From an uncultured Saprospiraceae bacterium (lineage in GTDB: Bacteria > Bacteroidota > Bacteroidia > Chitinophagales > Saprospiraceae), in NCBI GenBank assembly GCA_937928045.1, contig CALFWO010000055.1:62001-126000 (forward strand): a stretch of 64,000 bases of DNA, written 5' to 3'. The notes under the pieces are model-generated. The model searched no databases. It was not told where the DNA came from and was given only the letters and a program-made list of their open reading frames with translations. Of this stretch, positions 62,845 through 64,000 are shown piece after piece (the first letter of the stretch is position 1; the number at the start of each line of letters is the position of its first letter). Both the position numbers and the translations under genes were made by a program.

Positions 62845-64000
62845 CTATCTCATCAACGTAATATCGCCTCTATAGGTGAATTCTTGTCCGTCAATAAATT
62901 TCACATCAATACTATATACAAAGACTCCTGGGTTCATAGCTTTTCCTCCAAAGAATCCATCCCACAATTGATTTTCTCCTTGCAAAGGAGAAATCGGAGT
63001 ACTATTCGAAGACACCAGTTCTCCCCACCTGCTATATACTTGATAAGAAGTAATCTCTTCAACTCCTAATCCGACAAACATTGAAAAGAAGTCATTGTTA
63101 CCATCGTTGTTAGGGCTAAAGGCATTCGGAATATAAATACCACGATTTTTGTCAACGTTAACTCTGATTGAAGCTTCTACTTCACATCCATTAATATCAA
63201 CTAATGTAACGGTATAATCAGTGTCATCAAATGGCGAAACTTCTACAGCGGTACAGCTTGCTGACAGATTAGAGGAATCAACACAACTAAGCATACTTAA
63301 AGGTGACCAGATCACTGAGTCTAACGGAAATTGAGTCAAAATAAATGGATTCAATATTGTAGATTCTCCTAAACTTATTTCTTCTATTGTCGCTCCAAAT
63401 TCTAAAATCATTTCATCCGGCTGATCAATATCAATAAACTGCTCATCAAAGCATCCGTTGTCATCAAAAACTTTTACAGAAAGATTATCAGAAGCAAGCA
63501 CTCTAATGGGTTGGTTGATTGGTCTTCTCGTGCTGGACCCTACGGAAAATGAAAAAGGGTCACCCGTTCCACCCATTGCATCAACGACAGTCACCACTGC
63601 TTGTTCACCAAAACAGGCCGGCTCTATGATTGATCCTAATGTAAAATCAATTGGCGGAGGGTTATTTAAAACATAACTTAATACTCCGGTGCAGCCTTTA
63701 GAATCTGAAACTGTTACATCGTAACTTCCTGCAGATACTCCTGTAGCAATATTTGTTGTACTAACATTGGGCAACCAGTTGTAAGAAGCCGCTCCCGGAT
63801 TTCCTCCTGTAAAACCCAATTCAATGATGCCATCCATATCTCCATTACAGCTGGGATCCTTAGTTAATCCAAACTGCGCAGCCAATGTAATTGGCATGGG
63901 CTCTTGCAAGTCTATGGTTGCAAAGGTTTCGCATTGATTAGCATCTGTAACGGTTACCGTATAGTTTCCCATTGTCAATCCAGAATAAGTAGCTGACATT
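62845..64000 (-). CDS. SprB-repeat protein with T9SS type B sorting domain (5' end beyond window)
   Basis: The visible 385 or so residues are the C-terminal part of a longer surface protein; the frame is open to the window edge. SprB-type repeats are seen as GNYTVTVTDANQCETFATIDLQEPMPI and GSYDVTVSDSKGCTGVLSYVLNNPPPI (positions near the edge and about 240 bases in), with SCNGDMDGIIEL between. The C-terminus is a type B domain: YIPNAFSPNNDGNNDFFSM, YQVYSRWGELVSSN, WDGFFGGKAMNPGVFVYSI and YRGDITLMR. SprB proteins are adhesins moved along the surface during gliding. Confidence 0.88.
   Translation of the reverse strand, partial: MSATYSGLTMGNYTVTVTDANQCETFATIDLQEPMPITLAAQFGLTKDPSCNGDMDGIIELGFTGGNPGAASYNWLPNVSTTNIATGVSAGSYDVTVSDSKGCTGVLSYVLNNPPPIDFTLGSIIEPACFGEQAVVTVVDAMGGTGDPFSFSVGSSTRRPINQPIRVLASDNLSVKVFDDNGCFDEQFIDIDQPDEMILEFGATIEEISLGESTILNPFILTQFPLDSVIWSPLSMLSCVDSSNLSASCTAVEVSPFDDTDYTVTLVDINGCEVEASIRVNVDKNRGIYIPNAFSPNNDGNNDFFSMFVGLGVEEITSYQVYSRWGELVSSNSTPISPLQGENQLWDGFFGGKAMNPGVFVYSIDVKFIDGQEFTYRGDITLMR

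Overview
The window is AT-rich chromosomal DNA of a Bacteroidota bacterium, most likely a Saprospiria-type marine or soil gliding lineage. The group is supported by several independent signs. There are type IX secretion (T9SS) components: a PorX response regulator, a GldN/PorN homologue and a PorT-like barrel. At least six secreted proteins carry T9SS type A or type B C-terminal sorting domains. There is a TonB-dependent receptor with an N-terminal carboxypeptidase-regulatory-like domain. Many genes have the Bacteroidota -7 promoter element TAnnTTTG, usually without a clear Shine-Dalgarno site. No insertion sequence, prophage, integrase or CRISPR array was seen; the gene content reads as ordinary chromosome with a few lineage-specific modules.

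Layout. 1-4.0 kb (minus strand): 3'-truncated lipA, a barrel protein, then a tight four-gene operon encoding a coiled-coil protein, a protein resembling the N-terminal half of some OmpA-family proteins, a Rab/Ras-like small GTPase and a PAS-like protein. 4.0-9 kb: upp, a sodium:solute symporter, a 434-base gap holding a candidate structured small RNA, a rhomboid protease, an unknown protein and tdk. 9-14.2 kb: a T9SS-exported alpha/beta hydrolase and a TonB-dependent receptor. 14.7-22.2 kb: purH, coaX, an outer-membrane protein and two paralogous TPR-type envelope proteins flanking a PorT-like barrel. 22.4-26.9 kb: a two-domain FKBP lipoprotein, hemC-hemD and a TMTC-like GT-C/TPR membrane protein. 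27-33.6 kb: a compact recN-fabI-lipoprotein-DUF4836-like-Gfo/Idh/MocA-GNAT operon. 33.7-38.9 kb: lipoprotein, sugar-phosphate transferase, TerB-like protein, thiolase, initiator tRNA-Met and yjjX.

38.9-50 kb: a 1432-residue BNR-repeat T9SS cargo, an unknown FemAB/GNAT-like protein, glyA, a secreted purple-acid-phosphatase-like enzyme, a small muconolactone-isomerase-like protein and a 13-unit repeat protein ending in a peptidoglycan-binding domain. 50-56.7 kb: an HD phosphohydrolase, porX, a membrane protein, tatC, a stand-alone gldN and a Na+/Ca2+ antiporter. 56.9-64 kb: T9SS cargos of type A and type B, a YbaB-type nucleoid protein, a DUF1573 lipoprotein, a soluble TPR histidine kinase and the 3' part of a SprB-repeat type B cargo that runs off the window.

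How the parts fit: the window combines housekeeping biosynthesis (lipoate, UMP and TMP salvage, IMP, CoA, haem, fatty acids, one-carbon units) with a cell-surface programme. The export and control genes (porX, gldN, tatC) sit a few kb from several likely T9SS clients. The most unusual items are the GTPase/PAS operon, the candidate small RNA at about 6.35-6.52 kb, the 23-residue repeat protein at 48.4-50.0 kb and the gldN gene without gldKLM beside it. All functional calls come from reading motifs by eye; no database search was run.
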